Positions 24,740 to 34,114 are shown, counted from the first letter of the stretch. The stretch is DNA of 64,000 nt from Emticicia aquatica (GCF_923079645.1 NZ_CAKLPY010000001.1:744001-808000); one strand, 5' to 3'. A program made the numbers and translations. The notes: generated from the sequence alone by a model not told the origin.

Positions 24740-26917
24740 TTATGCTAAATTAGTAATATCAAAAGGTAATTTTCGCAAACGTTTACCAGTTGCTGCAAAA
24801 ATAGCATTTCCAAGAGCAGGTGCAACTGGGGGTAAACCTGGCTCACCAACACCTCCAGGGTTTTCACCGCTATCAATGATATGAATTTCCATTTTTGGAG
24901 CTTCATTTAATCGCATAACATTGTATTGATGAAAATTCGATTGGTCGCAAACACCATTCGTAAATGTAATTCCTCCTTTTATTGCTGCTGTAATTCCCAT
25001 CACGATATTTCCTTCGGTTTGAGCTTTTACGTGGTCAGGATTTACATAATAACCGCAGTCAAGTACCGAAACAACCTTGTCGATTTTAATGCCATCACCG
25101 TTTTTAGAAACTGTAATACAACATGCAGAAATACTCCCAAATGATGCAAAAACTGCTAAACCTTTGCCTTGCCCAGCACTAAGTTTCTCTTTCCAATTGG
25201 CTTTTTCAGCGATTGTTTCCAATACTTTTCGGTAACGAGCATCTGTGATTAAATCTAATCGAGCTTCCAAAGGGTCTTTTCCAGCTAATTGAGCCAATTC
25301 GTCGATAAAACACTCTTGTCCCCAACCCATATTTGACGCATAAACCGAACGCCACCAAACAATTGGAATATCAGTTTTTACATTTGTCCAACTTATTTTA
25401 GATACAGGAAATTCATATTTACTATTTTCTGTACTGATTTCTCCTGACAACCACGGGTCAGATTCATCAGGAGCTAAACCATTAAATACTTGACCAACAA
25501 TTGATTCACCAATAGCGTGATGATGATAGCCTGTAATTTTGCCACCATCAACAAAACCTTGCATGTGGCTCAACATTCCAGGTCTGTAAGGCCCTTGCGT
25601 GATATCATCTTCACGAGTCCAAATCATTTTTACTGGTTTTTTTAGTGCTTTTGCCAAGAAACATGTTTCATTTAGATAATCGTGGTAGGCTTTTCTGCCG
25701 AACGAGCCACCCAAAAGCGGAACATTGAATTTAATTTTATCTTTACTGATTCCTAAAGCTGCCGAAACATCGCCCAAACCACCATCTGGACCTTGTACGT
25801 GGGCCCAAACCTCAGCCGTTCCGTCGTCTTTTACATGAACAACTGCACATTCTGGTTCAATTGGAGCATGAGCCAAAAATGGAGTTTCGTAATTTGCTTC
25901 TAATTTTTGCTTGGCGTTAGCAAATTTTGCGTTAAAATCGCCTTTTTCTTCGTATCTGATACCTTCTTTTTTTGCTGCTTCATAGGTTGCGGCAAAATAG
26001 TTATCGGTTGACATCGTTTTGGCCAAATCGCCATTGTCCCAAGTTACTTTTAAGGCTTTTCTTCCTTTCAATGCTGCCCACCAATTTGTGGCAATAATCG
26101 CAACTGCATCAGATTTGCGATGAGGCATTTGTCTTTCGCATTTCATTACTTGTAAAACGCCTTTAACTTTGAGTGTTTCGCTATCATCAATCGAAACTAT
26201 TTTTCCGTGAATGGCTGGCGAATGTTGAATACACGCATAAACCATATTTGGAATATCGATGTCAATGCCATAAACGGCTTTTCCAGTTACTCGTTCAGGA
26301 ACATCGAGGCGTTTATTATATTTTCCAAGAATTTTGAAATCTTTCGGGTCTTTGAGTTTAGGGTTTTTCGGAACAACTAATTTTGAAGCTTCATCAACCA
26401 ATTCACCATAAGTGAATGATTTATCCGAGTTTTTTAAATAAATTTTTCCATCATTAGCATAACAATCAGCTATTGAAGCATTCCAACGTTTAGCAGCTGT
26501 TTCGATGAGCATTTCTTTGGCTGCTGCACCAGCTTTGCGGAGAGAAGTCCACAAACCTCTTACGGTACTACTGCCACCCGATTGTTGGCTACCGTATTTT
26601 GATTGTCCGTCCGACTGAATTAATCTTACCTTATCCAAACTTACCTCTAATTCTTCGGCAATTAGTGAAGGAGCTGCTTGCGTTGAACCTTGACCCATGT
26701 CAGGGCGAGGGTTTATTAGGGCAATACTTCCGTCAGTACTTATGATAATGAAAGGATTGATTTCAAGGTCTAAAACCGTCGCTTTGTTTGGATTGGTATG
26801 CGAAATGTTTTTAGGATGTTTTTCTCTTGCAAAAGAGCTTACGCCAATTATTAAACCAACGCCTGTTAGGGAAGTAGTTTTGATAAATGAACGGCGAGAT
26901 GTATTGATGTTTTCCAT
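24740..26917 (-). CDS. Molybdopterin-binding subunit of a xanthine dehydrogenase-family hydroxylase (copy 2)
   Basis: A 725-residue large subunit with the same layout as the copy 8 kb upstream but clearly divergent in sequence. The N-terminus has a twin-arginine type signal (SRRSFIKTTSLTGVGLIIG). Blocks are INPRPDMGQGSTQAAPSLIA, AHVQGPDGGLGDVSAALGI, LLGGSFGRKAYHDYLNE and PGGVGEPGLPPVAPALGNAI, the last holding the probable active-site Glu. It should hydroxylate an aldehyde or heterocycle in the periplasm using molybdopterin. It follows its 2Fe-2S partner by 21 bp. The substrate is unknown, and the differences from copy 1 suggest a different one. Confidence 0.92.
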   Translation of the reverse strand: MENINTSRRSFIKTTSLTGVGLIIGVSSFAREKHPKNISHTNPNKATVLDLEINPFIIISTDGSIALINPRPDMGQGSTQAAPSLIAEELEVSLDKVRLIQSDGQSKYGSQQSGGSSTVRGLWTSLRKAGAAAKEMLIETAAKRWNASIADCYANDGKIYLKNSDKSFTYGELVDEASKLVVPKNPKLKDPKDFKILGKYNKRLDVPERVTGKAVYGIDIDIPNMVYACIQHSPAIHGKIVSIDDSETLKVKGVLQVMKCERQMPHRKSDAVAIIATNWWAALKGRKALKVTWDNGDLAKTMSTDNYFAATYEAAKKEGIRYEEKGDFNAKFANAKQKLEANYETPFLAHAPIEPECAVVHVKDDGTAEVWAHVQGPDGGLGDVSAALGISKDKIKFNVPLLGGSFGRKAYHDYLNETCFLAKALKKPVKMIWTREDDITQGPYRPGMLSHMQGFVDGGKITGYHHHAIGESIVGQVFNGLAPDESDPWLSGEISTENSKYEFPVSKISWTNVKTDIPIVWWRSVYASNMGWGQECFIDELAQLAGKDPLEARLDLITDARYRKVLETIAEKANWKEKLSAGQGKGLAVFASFGSISACCITVSKNGDGIKIDKVVSVLDCGYYVNPDHVKAQTEGNIVMGITAAIKGGITFTNGVCDQSNFHQYNVMRLNEAPKMEIHIIDSGENPGGVGEPGLPPVAPALGNAIFAATGKRLRKLPFDITNLA

Positions 26918-26938
26918 AGTTTCGAGTTGAAATTTTGA

Positions 26939-27427
26939 TTATTTACCGCTTCCAGTATTGGTATTTTGTAAACTATCGGCTGCACGATGAATGCCCTTGC
27001 GAATACGGTCGTAAGTACCACAACGACAAAGATTACCGCTCATTGCTGCGTCAATATCAGCGTCATTGGGTTTTGGATTAGTTTTTAGCAATGCCGCCGC
27101 AGACATAATTTGCCCCGATTGACAATAACCACATTGAGGAACTTGTTCTTCAATCCAAGCTTGTTGAACTGCGTGTAATTGTGTTTCTCCAATACCTTCA
27201 ATAGTTGTTATTTTTGCATTTTTAGCAAGCGATGATACTGGAATTTGACAAGAGCGAGAGGCTTCACCGTTCACATGAACCGTGCAAGCTCCACACATGG
27301 CCATTCCACAGCCAAATTTTGTGCCTTTTAAACCCACAAAGTCACGTACAACCCAAAGGAGGGGCATATCGGGCTCAACATCGACTTTTGTTTTCTTTCC
27401 GTTTACAGTAAGGTTGAATATTGCCAT
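26939..27427 (-). CDS. 2Fe-2S subunit of a xanthine dehydrogenase-family hydroxylase (copy 2)
   Basis: A 162-residue protein with two 2Fe-2S sites: [19 protein letters not shown] with the next RSC, and CGYCQSG with LCRCGTY. It is the same length as the copy 1 small subunit and similar throughout (both share the MPLLWVVRD strand near the start), so the two operons are paralogous. It should pass electrons from the molybdenum centre encoded just downstream to an acceptor not found in this window. It is the first gene of its operon and diverges from the threonine aldolase gene. Confidence 0.93.
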   Translation of the reverse strand: MAIFNLTVNGKKTKVDVEPDMPLLWVVRDFVGLKGTKFGCGMAMCGACTVHVNGEASRSCQIPVSSLAKNAKITTIEGIGETQLHAVQQAWIEEQVPQCGYCQSGQIMSAAALLKTNPKPNDADIDAAMSGNLCRCGTYDRIRKGIHRAADSLQNTNTGSGK

Positions 27428-27523
27428 TGTTTTTTAATATTTAATATAAAGTTTCTGTTCTTTTTAACGTAAAATTTCGTAAAAAGTTAGACTTTTGCAA
27501 AGAAAAATCCATTTATTCAAGAT

Positions 27524-28546
27524 ATGTTTATTGATTTAAGAAGCGACACAGTTACGAAGCCTTCAATGGCAATGAAAGAAGCCATGTTTTTGGCAGAAGT
27601 TGGTGATGATGTTTTTGGTGATGACCCAACAGTACTTGCCCTCGAAGAGAAGGCCGCCAATTTGTTTGGAAAGGAAGCTGCCTTGTTTTGTCCATCTGGC
27701 ACGATGACAAATCAATTGGCAATTAGAGTGCATACTTGGCCTGGAAGCGAGGTTATTTGCGATAAATATTCACATATATATTTGTACGAAGGGGGAGGCG
27801 TGGCTTTAAATTCTTTTTCTTCATTAAAACTTTTGGATGGAGATAGAGGCCGTTTGAATGCACAGCAAGTGCGTGATGCAATCAATAATCCCGAAGATAT
27901 TCACCAACCAACTACGAGTTTGATTTCGCTCGAAAATACCATGAATAAAGGAGGCGGTTGTTTTTATCAATTGTCTGATATTCAAGAGATTAGAAGTGTT
28001 TGCGATGAAAAAAAACTCCCGCTACATCTCGATGGGGCAAGACTGTTTAATGCCTTGGTCGAAACGAATGATTCGCCTTTGGTGCATGGACAATTATTTG
28101 ATTCTATTTCGATTTGCTTATCGAAAGGTTTGGGTTGCCCTGTTGGTTCATTGCTTTTGGGCAAAAAAGATTTTATCAAAAAAGCTCGACGTTTCAGAAA
28201 AGTAATGGGTGGAGGTTGGCGTCAAGCGGGATTTTTGGCAGCAGCAGGAATTTACGCTTTGGATAATAATATTGAACGATTAAAAGAAGACCACGCACGA
28301 GCCAAACAAATAGGGAAAATATTAGAAGGCTTACCTTTTGTTGAAAATATCTATCCGATTGATACAAATATTGCTATTTTTCAATTACCAGAAACCATTC
28401 TTGCAAGTGATTTTGTGGCAAAAATGAAAGAACAAAATATTGGTTGCGTGGTTTTTGGCAAACATTTAGTTCGATTTGTTACACACTTAGATTTCACGGA
28501 TATACATTTAGAAGAATTTGAAAAAAATATCAGAAAAACAGTTTGA
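27524..28546 (+). CDS. ltaE: Low-specificity L-threonine aldolase (PLP enzyme)
   Basis: A 340-residue fold-type I PLP enzyme of the threonine aldolase family. The opening DLRSDTVTKPS is diagnostic. The PLP site includes FCPSGTMTNQLA, D170 in HLDGARLF that contacts the pyridine nitrogen, and K201 in CLSKGLGCPVGS that forms the Schiff base. It should cleave L-threonine or L-allo-threonine to glycine and acetaldehyde in the cytoplasm. The length is normal and the gene is intact. It is transcribed alone and divergently from the second hydroxylase operon. Confidence 0.93.
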   Translation: MFIDLRSDTVTKPSMAMKEAMFLAEVGDDVFGDDPTVLALEEKAANLFGKEAALFCPSGTMTNQLAIRVHTWPGSEVICDKYSHIYLYEGGGVALNSFSSLKLLDGDRGRLNAQQVRDAINNPEDIHQPTTSLISLENTMNKGGGCFYQLSDIQEIRSVCDEKKLPLHLDGARLFNALVETNDSPLVHGQLFDSISICLSKGLGCPVGSLLLGKKDFIKKARRFRKVMGGGWRQAGFLAAAGIYALDNNIERLKEDHARAKQIGKILEGLPFVENIYPIDTNIAIFQLPETILASDFVAKMKEQNIGCVVFGKHLVRFVTHLDFTDIHLEEFEKNIRKTV

Positions 28547-28641
28547 GTTCGTTATATCCTTACGAAAGTAAAAATCATACACTTTAGGCATAATTTTTTT
28601 ATAAAATTATTTTAACTGCCTTTTACCAAATCTGAGTTATT

Positions 28642-29421
28642 GTGAAAAAAAAATTGAAGCTTCTTTTCTTTGTCGTTATTCCAATGCAAACTTTTGCACA
28701 AGAAGCAAAAACAGAATCCATAAAACTTAATTTATCTGCGGCGGCTTTAGGAGCTGCCACCATTCAATATGAAAAGGTTTTAGGTAACCATTTTTCGTTG
28801 GCAATTGGAGCTGGGTATCGACTTAAGAAATTAATTCCTTACGCCCAAAAATTAGAAAAATATGTTGATTTTGCTGATAATAGAATAGATTATATAAGTT
28901 TTGATAACGTAAAAAAGACAGAATCTAAAATTGGGTTGTTTCATGTTACACCTGAACTACGTTTTTATTTCGGAAAAAAAGGAGCTCCCATTGGCACATA
29001 TTTGTCAATTTTTGGTAAGTATAATAGTTTTCATGGCGATGTGCCCGTTTTTATTGATATTGATTATAAAGGTCTTCCTGTGAGGCTTGAATTGCCAGTT
29101 AATACAAAATTACAATCGTATTCTGGAGGTTTAATGCTTGGACGACAATTTAGATTGGGTAATCGTTTTACTTTAGATTGGTACATTATTGGTGGTCATT
29201 TTGGCACTGCCAAAGTTCATGGGGAATCAAATCAAAATCTTGAAGGTTTTGATGATGATTTTCGTACCAGATTGAGAAATAAAATTATTGAGACATTCAA
29301 AATTAATGAAAATTATTTGGGATTAGTGGTTGATAATCAAGGTGTTAGAATTGATAATGTACGACAGTTAAATTATTATAACCTTCGTGGGTTAGGTTTT
29401 AATTTAGGTTATCGGTTCTGA
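28642..29421 (+). CDS. Predicted outer-membrane beta-barrel protein
   Basis: A 259-residue protein starting at a GTG codon; no better ATG lies upstream in frame and the GTG gives a clean signal peptide (KKKLKLLFFVVIPMQTFAQ). The mature part alternates short beta strands with turns, for example LGAATIQYEKVLGNHFSLAI, HVTPELRFYFGKKG and the final YNLRGLGFNLGYRF with an aromatic last residue, a usual outer-membrane barrel ending. It resembles DUF3575-like or porin-family small barrels of Bacteroidota. Function unknown. It is transcribed alone and ends at a shared terminator. Confidence 0.75.
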   Translation: MKKKLKLLFFVVIPMQTFAQEAKTESIKLNLSAAALGAATIQYEKVLGNHFSLAIGAGYRLKKLIPYAQKLEKYVDFADNRIDYISFDNVKKTESKIGLFHVTPELRFYFGKKGAPIGTYLSIFGKYNSFHGDVPVFIDIDYKGLPVRLELPVNTKLQSYSGGLMLGRQFRLGNRFTLDWYIIGGHFGTAKVHGESNQNLEGFDDDFRTRLRNKIIETFKINENYLGLVVDNQGVRIDNVRQLNYYNLRGLGFNLGYRF

Positions 29422-29430
29422 GTAATTGTA

Positions 29431-29474
29431 AACAAAACCCGTAGTTTTAATATTTATTTATTACGGGTTTTGTT
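29431..29474. terminator. Bidirectional terminator
   Basis: AACAAAACCCGTA (29431-29443) pairs perfectly with TACGGGTTTTGTT (29462-29474) between two convergent genes. Confidence 0.8.
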
Positions 29475-29483
29475 GTTTTATCA

Positions 29484-31472
29484 TTAATAAATTCTAATCC
29501 CACCTTGTAATCCAATCCAAGAAGTTAGTGTGGCTCTTTCACCGAAATAATAGCCCTGTTTTTCTGAAATCTTCCAATTATTTAGTTTACCCAAATCTAA
29601 ATCAGTTTCGTTGCTAGCCAAAAAATTAAGGGTTGGTCCCACAAAAAAAGCAAAATGTGGTGTAGCATGAATTTCTAAATTAAAATTGGCTTTTGTATGC
29701 TGATTGAGATGCCAAAAAGTAGAATTTTGCTGAATATGCGACGAAACGGCGTCTAAATTTAACCAAAATGTACGATTTAGCTGCCATGCAGTGCCAATTC
29801 CATAACCAAGAGAAAAATTTGGTTTATCTGAAAAACCAAAATTATAGCCTGCTGTTAAGATATTATAGAAGCGTTTTACACCAGTTTTGAATGTCAAATT
29901 AAACCAATTCACTTCATCAGAACTTAATTCTAACCTTTTATAACCACCTTTTCCGACGAAACTTAATAAACCAATCGGAATACTATTGACATTTTCCATA
30001 GCAAAATTTAGTACACCAATTTGATAACCACTTTTTGCTTTTTGAGCGTAATTGAATGTCGCAATTTGTAATCCACTAAAAGTTCCGCCTACAAAATTGA
30101 CTGTTCCCGACGCTTGAATTCCTTTGAAATCTTTTCTTACAAAATTTCCAAACCCTGCTGCTTGGATTCCGCTTCCGTTACCGATTACAGCATTGGCGAA
30201 TCCTGCAGCTTGAATGCTGGCTCGTGTATTTTGGAAAACTAAGTTCCCGAATCCAGCCGCTTGAACACCGCTAAAACTTTTAAAAGTGGTATTTCCAAAC
30301 CCTGCTGCCTGAACTCCTTCAGTGTTTCCAATGTTAAGATTTCCGAAACCTGAGGCTTGCACACCATAAAAGTTACGTCCAACCAAGCTCGCAAAACCTG
30401 CCATTTGGATGCCTTTTACATCTTGGCCAACCAAATTTGCAAAACCAGAGGCCTGAATGCCATAAACTTTTCCACGAACAACATTTAGAAACCCTCCAAT
30501 TTCTAAGCTACGAATGCCCAAAGAGTAGCCGCCTAAAATATTGAATGAAAGCGTATTGATAACATTGCCACTGAGGTAATGATTTGTACCGACAAAAGGA
30601 ATAAATGAAATCTGTACAGGTCGATAAATAGTGTCTCTCACATTGTCTAAATGTATAATTTGTTTGGTGGTAATAAACCAATCCGTGAGGCGTCTTTGCG
30701 TAATGAGTATTTTTTCTTTTGTAGTTGCCCAATAATCTAAATAATCAAATTTTTGAGGCTCAAAAATGACTGAATCTTTGGGTTCAATTATCTCTATTTT
30801 TGCAGTTGAAGGTTGAAAAATTGGTAAGCTATCTAATTTTTTATTGGGAAGAGAGTCTATTTTGAATGAAATTAATCGAGCAATTGTATCAATTTGTAAT
30901 ATTGGTTTGATAGCTAATAGCTTGATATTGAGATTTTTATCTTGCTTGCTTCTAATTAATATTTTCTCATCTTGATAATTTTGTTTTCTGACAAGTAAAT
31001 TGATATTATTGAGTTCACGAGGAATTTTTAGACGATAATAACCATATTGATTGGAGACGGCAGAAGCAAGCGTAATTGGTTCGTAGATACTTGCTTTTTC
31101 AATTTTTAAGCCCGTTTCCCCGTCTGAAACGTAGCCCATCACGAAAAAATCTTTTTGCGGTTCTTCGCTGATTTTCTTCAAAATTACATAGTTTCCTCGG
31201 TGCTTAAATTGAGTTGTATTTCCGAAAATATCAGACAAAATTTCTCTTACAGATTGATTTTGAGCGTTAATCGAAACTTTTTTTTCGATAGCAATCTCGT
31301 CAGGATTGTACGAAAAACTAAAACTTGCGGCATTTGCAATGTTTTTTAAAGCATTATCTAAGCGTTCGTTTGAAATTTTGATAGAAATAATCCGTTCGAG
31401 CGGCGGTCTATTTTGGGCAAAAATCAGATTTGCCCAGCAAAATAAAAAGATGAATGTTAATAGCTTTTTCAT
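29484..31472 (-). CDS. STN-domain protein with ten 16-residue repeats
   Basis: A 662-residue exported protein with a signal peptide ending ANLIFAQ. Residues about 25-95 form an STN (secretin/TonB short N-terminal) domain; residues about 108-190 form a carboxypeptidase-like regulatory beta sandwich (MGYVSDGETGLKIEKASIYE). There is no TonB plug. Residues 338-492 consist of about ten 16-residue repeats with consensus GxQAxGFxNxxxxxxx, ending in weaker copies (GLQIATFNYAQ, GYQIGVLNFAM). The last about 150 residues look like outer-membrane beta strands. It lies 71 bp after the FecR gene of a sigma/anti-sigma pair, the place usually held by a TonB receptor. It may signal to FecR through STN; the ligand is unknown. 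Confidence 0.8.
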   Translation of the reverse strand: MKKLLTFIFLFCWANLIFAQNRPPLERIISIKISNERLDNALKNIANAASFSFSYNPDEIAIEKKVSINAQNQSVREILSDIFGNTTQFKHRGNYVILKKISEEPQKDFFVMGYVSDGETGLKIEKASIYEPITLASAVSNQYGYYRLKIPRELNNINLLVRKQNYQDEKILIRSKQDKNLNIKLLAIKPILQIDTIARLISFKIDSLPNKKLDSLPIFQPSTAKIEIIEPKDSVIFEPQKFDYLDYWATTKEKILITQRRLTDWFITTKQIIHLDNVRDTIYRPVQISFIPFVGTNHYLSGNVINTLSFNILGGYSLGIRSLEIGGFLNVVRGKVYGIQASGFANLVGQDVKGIQMAGFASLVGRNFYGVQASGFGNLNIGNTEGVQAAGFGNTTFKSFSGVQAAGFGNLVFQNTRASIQAAGFANAVIGNGSGIQAAGFGNFVRKDFKGIQASGTVNFVGGTFSGLQIATFNYAQKAKSGYQIGVLNFAMENVNSIPIGLLSFVGKGGYKRLELSSDEVNWFNLTFKTGVKRFYNILTAGYNFGFSDKPNFSLGYGIGTAWQLNRTFWLNLDAVSSHIQQNSTFWHLNQHTKANFNLEIHATPHFAFFVGPTLNFLASNETDLDLGKLNNWKISEKQGYYFGERATLTSWIGLQGGIRIY
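29997..30461 (-). repeat. Array of about ten 48-bp coding repeats
   Basis: In-frame repeat units encode 16 residues each with a G-(I/V)-Q-A-(A/S)-G-F-(G/A)-N core. The central units are the most alike; one unit carries two extra residues (NTRAS). Surface-repeat proteins with a GxQxG..N pattern are known in other bacteria, but their role is not settled. Confidence 0.85.
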
Positions 31473-31542
31473 ATTGAATAATTAAATATTTTTGAAGCTA
31501 TGACATTTCATTTTTGTTTTTCCCCTACGTTTTAAAACTTAT

Positions 31543-32544
31543 TTATTCTTCGCAACCTGCACCGTCAATAATATATTTTCCTGCAGTTTCACTAACTTTT
31601 AAATTAAGGGTTTCGGCAATAATATTGAGAGCATTTGGAAGCGTTTCATTATTGAATGTTGTAGTCAAACGACAACTTTTGATGTGGTTATTTTTCAATA
31701 TAATCTTAGTATGATAGCTTTCTTCTAAGATATTGATAACGTGTTCAAGACTTGAATTCTCAAACGTAAAAATTTTGGTTTTGTAGGAAAATACATTTTT
31801 ATCAACCATTGTTATTTTTCGAATGGTATCCATTTTGGCTTCAAACTGAGCTTCCTCGCCTTTGATTAATAGGGTTTGTTGTGTCTTGTTTTTAAATTGT
31901 ACTTTTCCTGTTTCTACACTTACTTTTACATTTTTATCATAAGCACGTACATTAAATGAAGTGCCTAGAACTTTAATATCAGAACCATTTGCTTGAATAA
32001 TAAAAGGTTTTTTGTCGTTATGTTGAACTTTGAAAAATGCTTCACCAATGAGGTTTACATTTCTTGTATCTTGTTGAAAATCAGTTGAATAATTCAATGA
32101 AGTATTGGCATTTAAGAATACAACGGAGCCATCGGGAAGTGTTTTTTCTAAGGTATTATTTTGGGTTTTTAAGGAAATAGTTTCTACATTTTTTTGATTG
32201 AGCAAAATAGCCAATATGCCCATTCCAATCAACAACGTGATGCCAGCAGCAATACTTGTTGGGGTGAAAAACTTAGATTTTTTCGGAATAAAAGTTGCCG
32301 TTTTGGCCTCTTTTGATGAATTTATTTTTGGTTTTATTTTATTCCAGGCAGCATCAACATTTACCGTTTTTTCTTCTTTTAGTGAAGAAACTTGTTGCCA
32401 AATAAATCGGTAATCGTCGAGTTCCTTTTGGTTTGCTTCGTTTTGTTTCAACCAATTTTCAACCAAAGCAGATTCGTGAGCATCAGTTTCTTGAGCTAAA
32501 AATTTGCCTAAAAGGTCATCGTTTATTGGTTGATTTCTGTTCAT
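31543..32544 (-). CDS. FecR-type anti-sigma factor
   Basis: The start is placed at MNRNQPINDDLLGKF, 333 residues; the frame begins 11 codons earlier inside the sigma gene, but this ATG lies 4 bp after the sigma stop. The N-terminal cytoplasmic part (about 1-90) should bind the sigma factor; a single membrane helix follows at about 95-116 (SIAAGITLLIGMGILAILL). The periplasmic FecR domain has the signature TLPDGSVVFLNANTSLNYS, and the C-terminal DUF4974 region (residues about 255-330) resembles an STN fold. It holds the upstream sigma factor at the membrane until a periplasmic signal arrives. Confidence 0.92.
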   Translation of the reverse strand: MNRNQPINDDLLGKFLAQETDAHESALVENWLKQNEANQKELDDYRFIWQQVSSLKEEKTVNVDAAWNKIKPKINSSKEAKTATFIPKKSKFFTPTSIAAGITLLIGMGILAILLNQKNVETISLKTQNNTLEKTLPDGSVVFLNANTSLNYSTDFQQDTRNVNLIGEAFFKVQHNDKKPFIIQANGSDIKVLGTSFNVRAYDKNVKVSVETGKVQFKNKTQQTLLIKGEEAQFEAKMDTIRKITMVDKNVFSYKTKIFTFENSSLEHVINILEESYHTKIILKNNHIKSCRLTTTFNNETLPNALNIIAETLNLKVSETAGKYIIDGAGCEE

Positions 32545-32548
32545 TCTT

Positions 32549-33133
32549 TTACTGCACAACATGAAATGTCGTGCCACAAATAATAATCAAAGGTAAATAT
32601 TCAGCTAATTCAACTCGCAATAATTTTAGAGCTTTTCCAATTTGATTTTCTACAGTTTTAGGTGAAAGCCCTAATTGTTCGGCAATTTCATGGTACTTTA
32701 ATTCATCAAATCGACTCATTCGGAAAATCAAGCGACATTGCTCTGGTAATTTTCTAATTGCCTCTTCAATTTTTATTTCTAATTCATTTTTTATTACCGT
32801 CTGACTCACAGATTCATACGAACTATCATAAAAATTAGTTGCGTATTGTTGGTAATCTTCTCTGATTTTTAGGTGCTTAATTCGGTTCAAACAATGGTTA
32901 TGAACAGCTCGATAAAGATAAGATTTCAAAGAAATACTTATTTCTAAATCGCTACGTTTTTCCCAAATACTCAGAAAAAGATGCTGTACAATTTCTTCTG
33001 ATTCATCCATTTCTTTCAAAATCGAATTGGCATAGTTGCACAGACTTTGGTAATATTTTCGAAAAATAGATTCAAAAATACGCTCATCGCCTTGCTTTAT
33101 TGCACTAACTATATCTTGTTCAGATAATTGCAC
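32549..33133 (-). CDS. ECF RNA polymerase sigma-70 factor
   Basis: A 194-residue sigma factor of the large Bacteroidota ECF family. Region 2 spans about residues 20-90 (FRKYYQSLCNYANSIL and EEIVQHLFLSIWEKR), and region 4 about 120-175 (LPEQCRLIFRMSRFDELKYH followed by EIAEQLGLSPKTVENQIGKA, the helix-turn-helix). It directs transcription of its own operon and probably the STN-repeat gene. It is the first gene of the sigma/FecR/STN order on the minus strand and diverges from the DUF2807 lipoprotein gene. Confidence 0.93.
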   Translation of the reverse strand: MQLSEQDIVSAIKQGDERIFESIFRKYYQSLCNYANSILKEMDESEEIVQHLFLSIWEKRSDLEISISLKSYLYRAVHNHCLNRIKHLKIREDYQQYATNFYDSSYESVSQTVIKNELEIKIEEAIRKLPEQCRLIFRMSRFDELKYHEIAEQLGLSPKTVENQIGKALKLLRVELAEYLPLIIICGTTFHVVQ

Positions 33134-33355
33134 CGATTGAAAAATGAATGTTATAGTGCAAACTTAATATTTTAAGTTCAATTTTTTATGAGTCAAAATG
33201 ACAAAAGGTTTATTAGAAATTTGAAGTTCTCAATTTCTTTTATTGAAGACAGTTCTCAACAAAAATTCCCCTACATGCAACAAAAAAAAAACTTTAAAAA
33301 TAATAGGGGAAACATTTTCTGGTTTGTCATTAGGCAAACACAAACATTTAATATT

Positions 33356-34075
33356 ATGAAAAAACTAAATTTATTGGCCACTTTATTGATTACAATGATG
33401 GCTTTAGCAACCATTTCTTGTGGAATTTTGCAACAAACAATTGAGCCTCAAAATGAAGAAGTAAAAACCTTTGAGGTAAAGGATTTTGATCGCCTTAATA
33501 TGGGAAATGCTTTTCATGTTAGGGTGCTAAAAGGAAGTACTTTTAAGGTAAGTGCGGCGGGAGATAACCGAGATATTGACGACTTATTGGTTGAAGAGCG
33601 TAATGGAACTTTGGAGATTTCTTTCCGAAATAATTGGCGAATTCGTCGCTATCGTATGAATGTTGATATCGAAATGCCAAATTTAAAAGAAGTTGATTTT
33701 TCGGGGGCAGCAACTGCAAATATTAAAGGTTTTGATGACCTTTCTGCCTTAAAAATCAAATTGTCGGGTGCTTCCAAAGGAACTATTTACACGAATGCAA
33801 CAAATTATGACATTGACCTTTCGGGAGCATCAACACTCGAATTAGAAGGAAAATCTCAAAAAATTTATGCTGAACTTTCTGGTGCTTCTACTTTGAATGC
33901 TTTTAGTTCAGAAACCGACGAAGCATCGTTAAATCTTTCGGGTGCGAGCAATAGCCGCGTAAATGTGAGCAAACAACTAAAGGTAAGAGCAAGTGGAGCG
34001 AGCAAAGTGCGTTTTCGAGGCAATGCAAAAGTTGATTCAAGTCTTTCGGGAAGTAGTAAAGTTGAGAAAGAATAA
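33356..34075 (+). CDS. DUF2807 (head GIN domain) lipoprotein
   Basis: The start is set at MKKLNLLATLLITMMAL, 239 residues; the frame is open 56 codons further upstream but that part lacks any protein-like pattern. The signal ends in the lipobox ATISC. The mature part is the DUF2807 domain: FDRLNMGNAFHVRV and then a beta-helix with repeated turns VDFSGAAT, KLSGASKG, DLSGASTL, ELSGASTL, NLSGASN, ASGASKV and LSGSSKV. The family is common in Bacteroidota, its role is unknown, and it is probably anchored to the periplasmic face of a membrane. It diverges from the sigma gene, so it could share its regulation; no direct evidence shows this. Confidence 0.85.
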   Translation: MKKLNLLATLLITMMALATISCGILQQTIEPQNEEVKTFEVKDFDRLNMGNAFHVRVLKGSTFKVSAAGDNRDIDDLLVEERNGTLEISFRNNWRIRRYRMNVDIEMPNLKEVDFSGAATANIKGFDDLSALKIKLSGASKGTIYTNATNYDIDLSGASTLELEGKSQKIYAELSGASTLNAFSSETDEASLNLSGASNSRVNVSKQLKVRASGASKVRFRGNAKVDSSLSGSSKVEKE

Positions 34076-34114
34076 CTTAGATAAAGTCATTGAACCTTAG
34101 ATGATTGACGAAGT

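Noticed and set aside
33188..33355. N-terminal extension of the DUF2807 lipoprotein by 56 codons
   Set aside because: It would place the lipobox far inside the protein; the internal ATG gives a standard lipoprotein signal.
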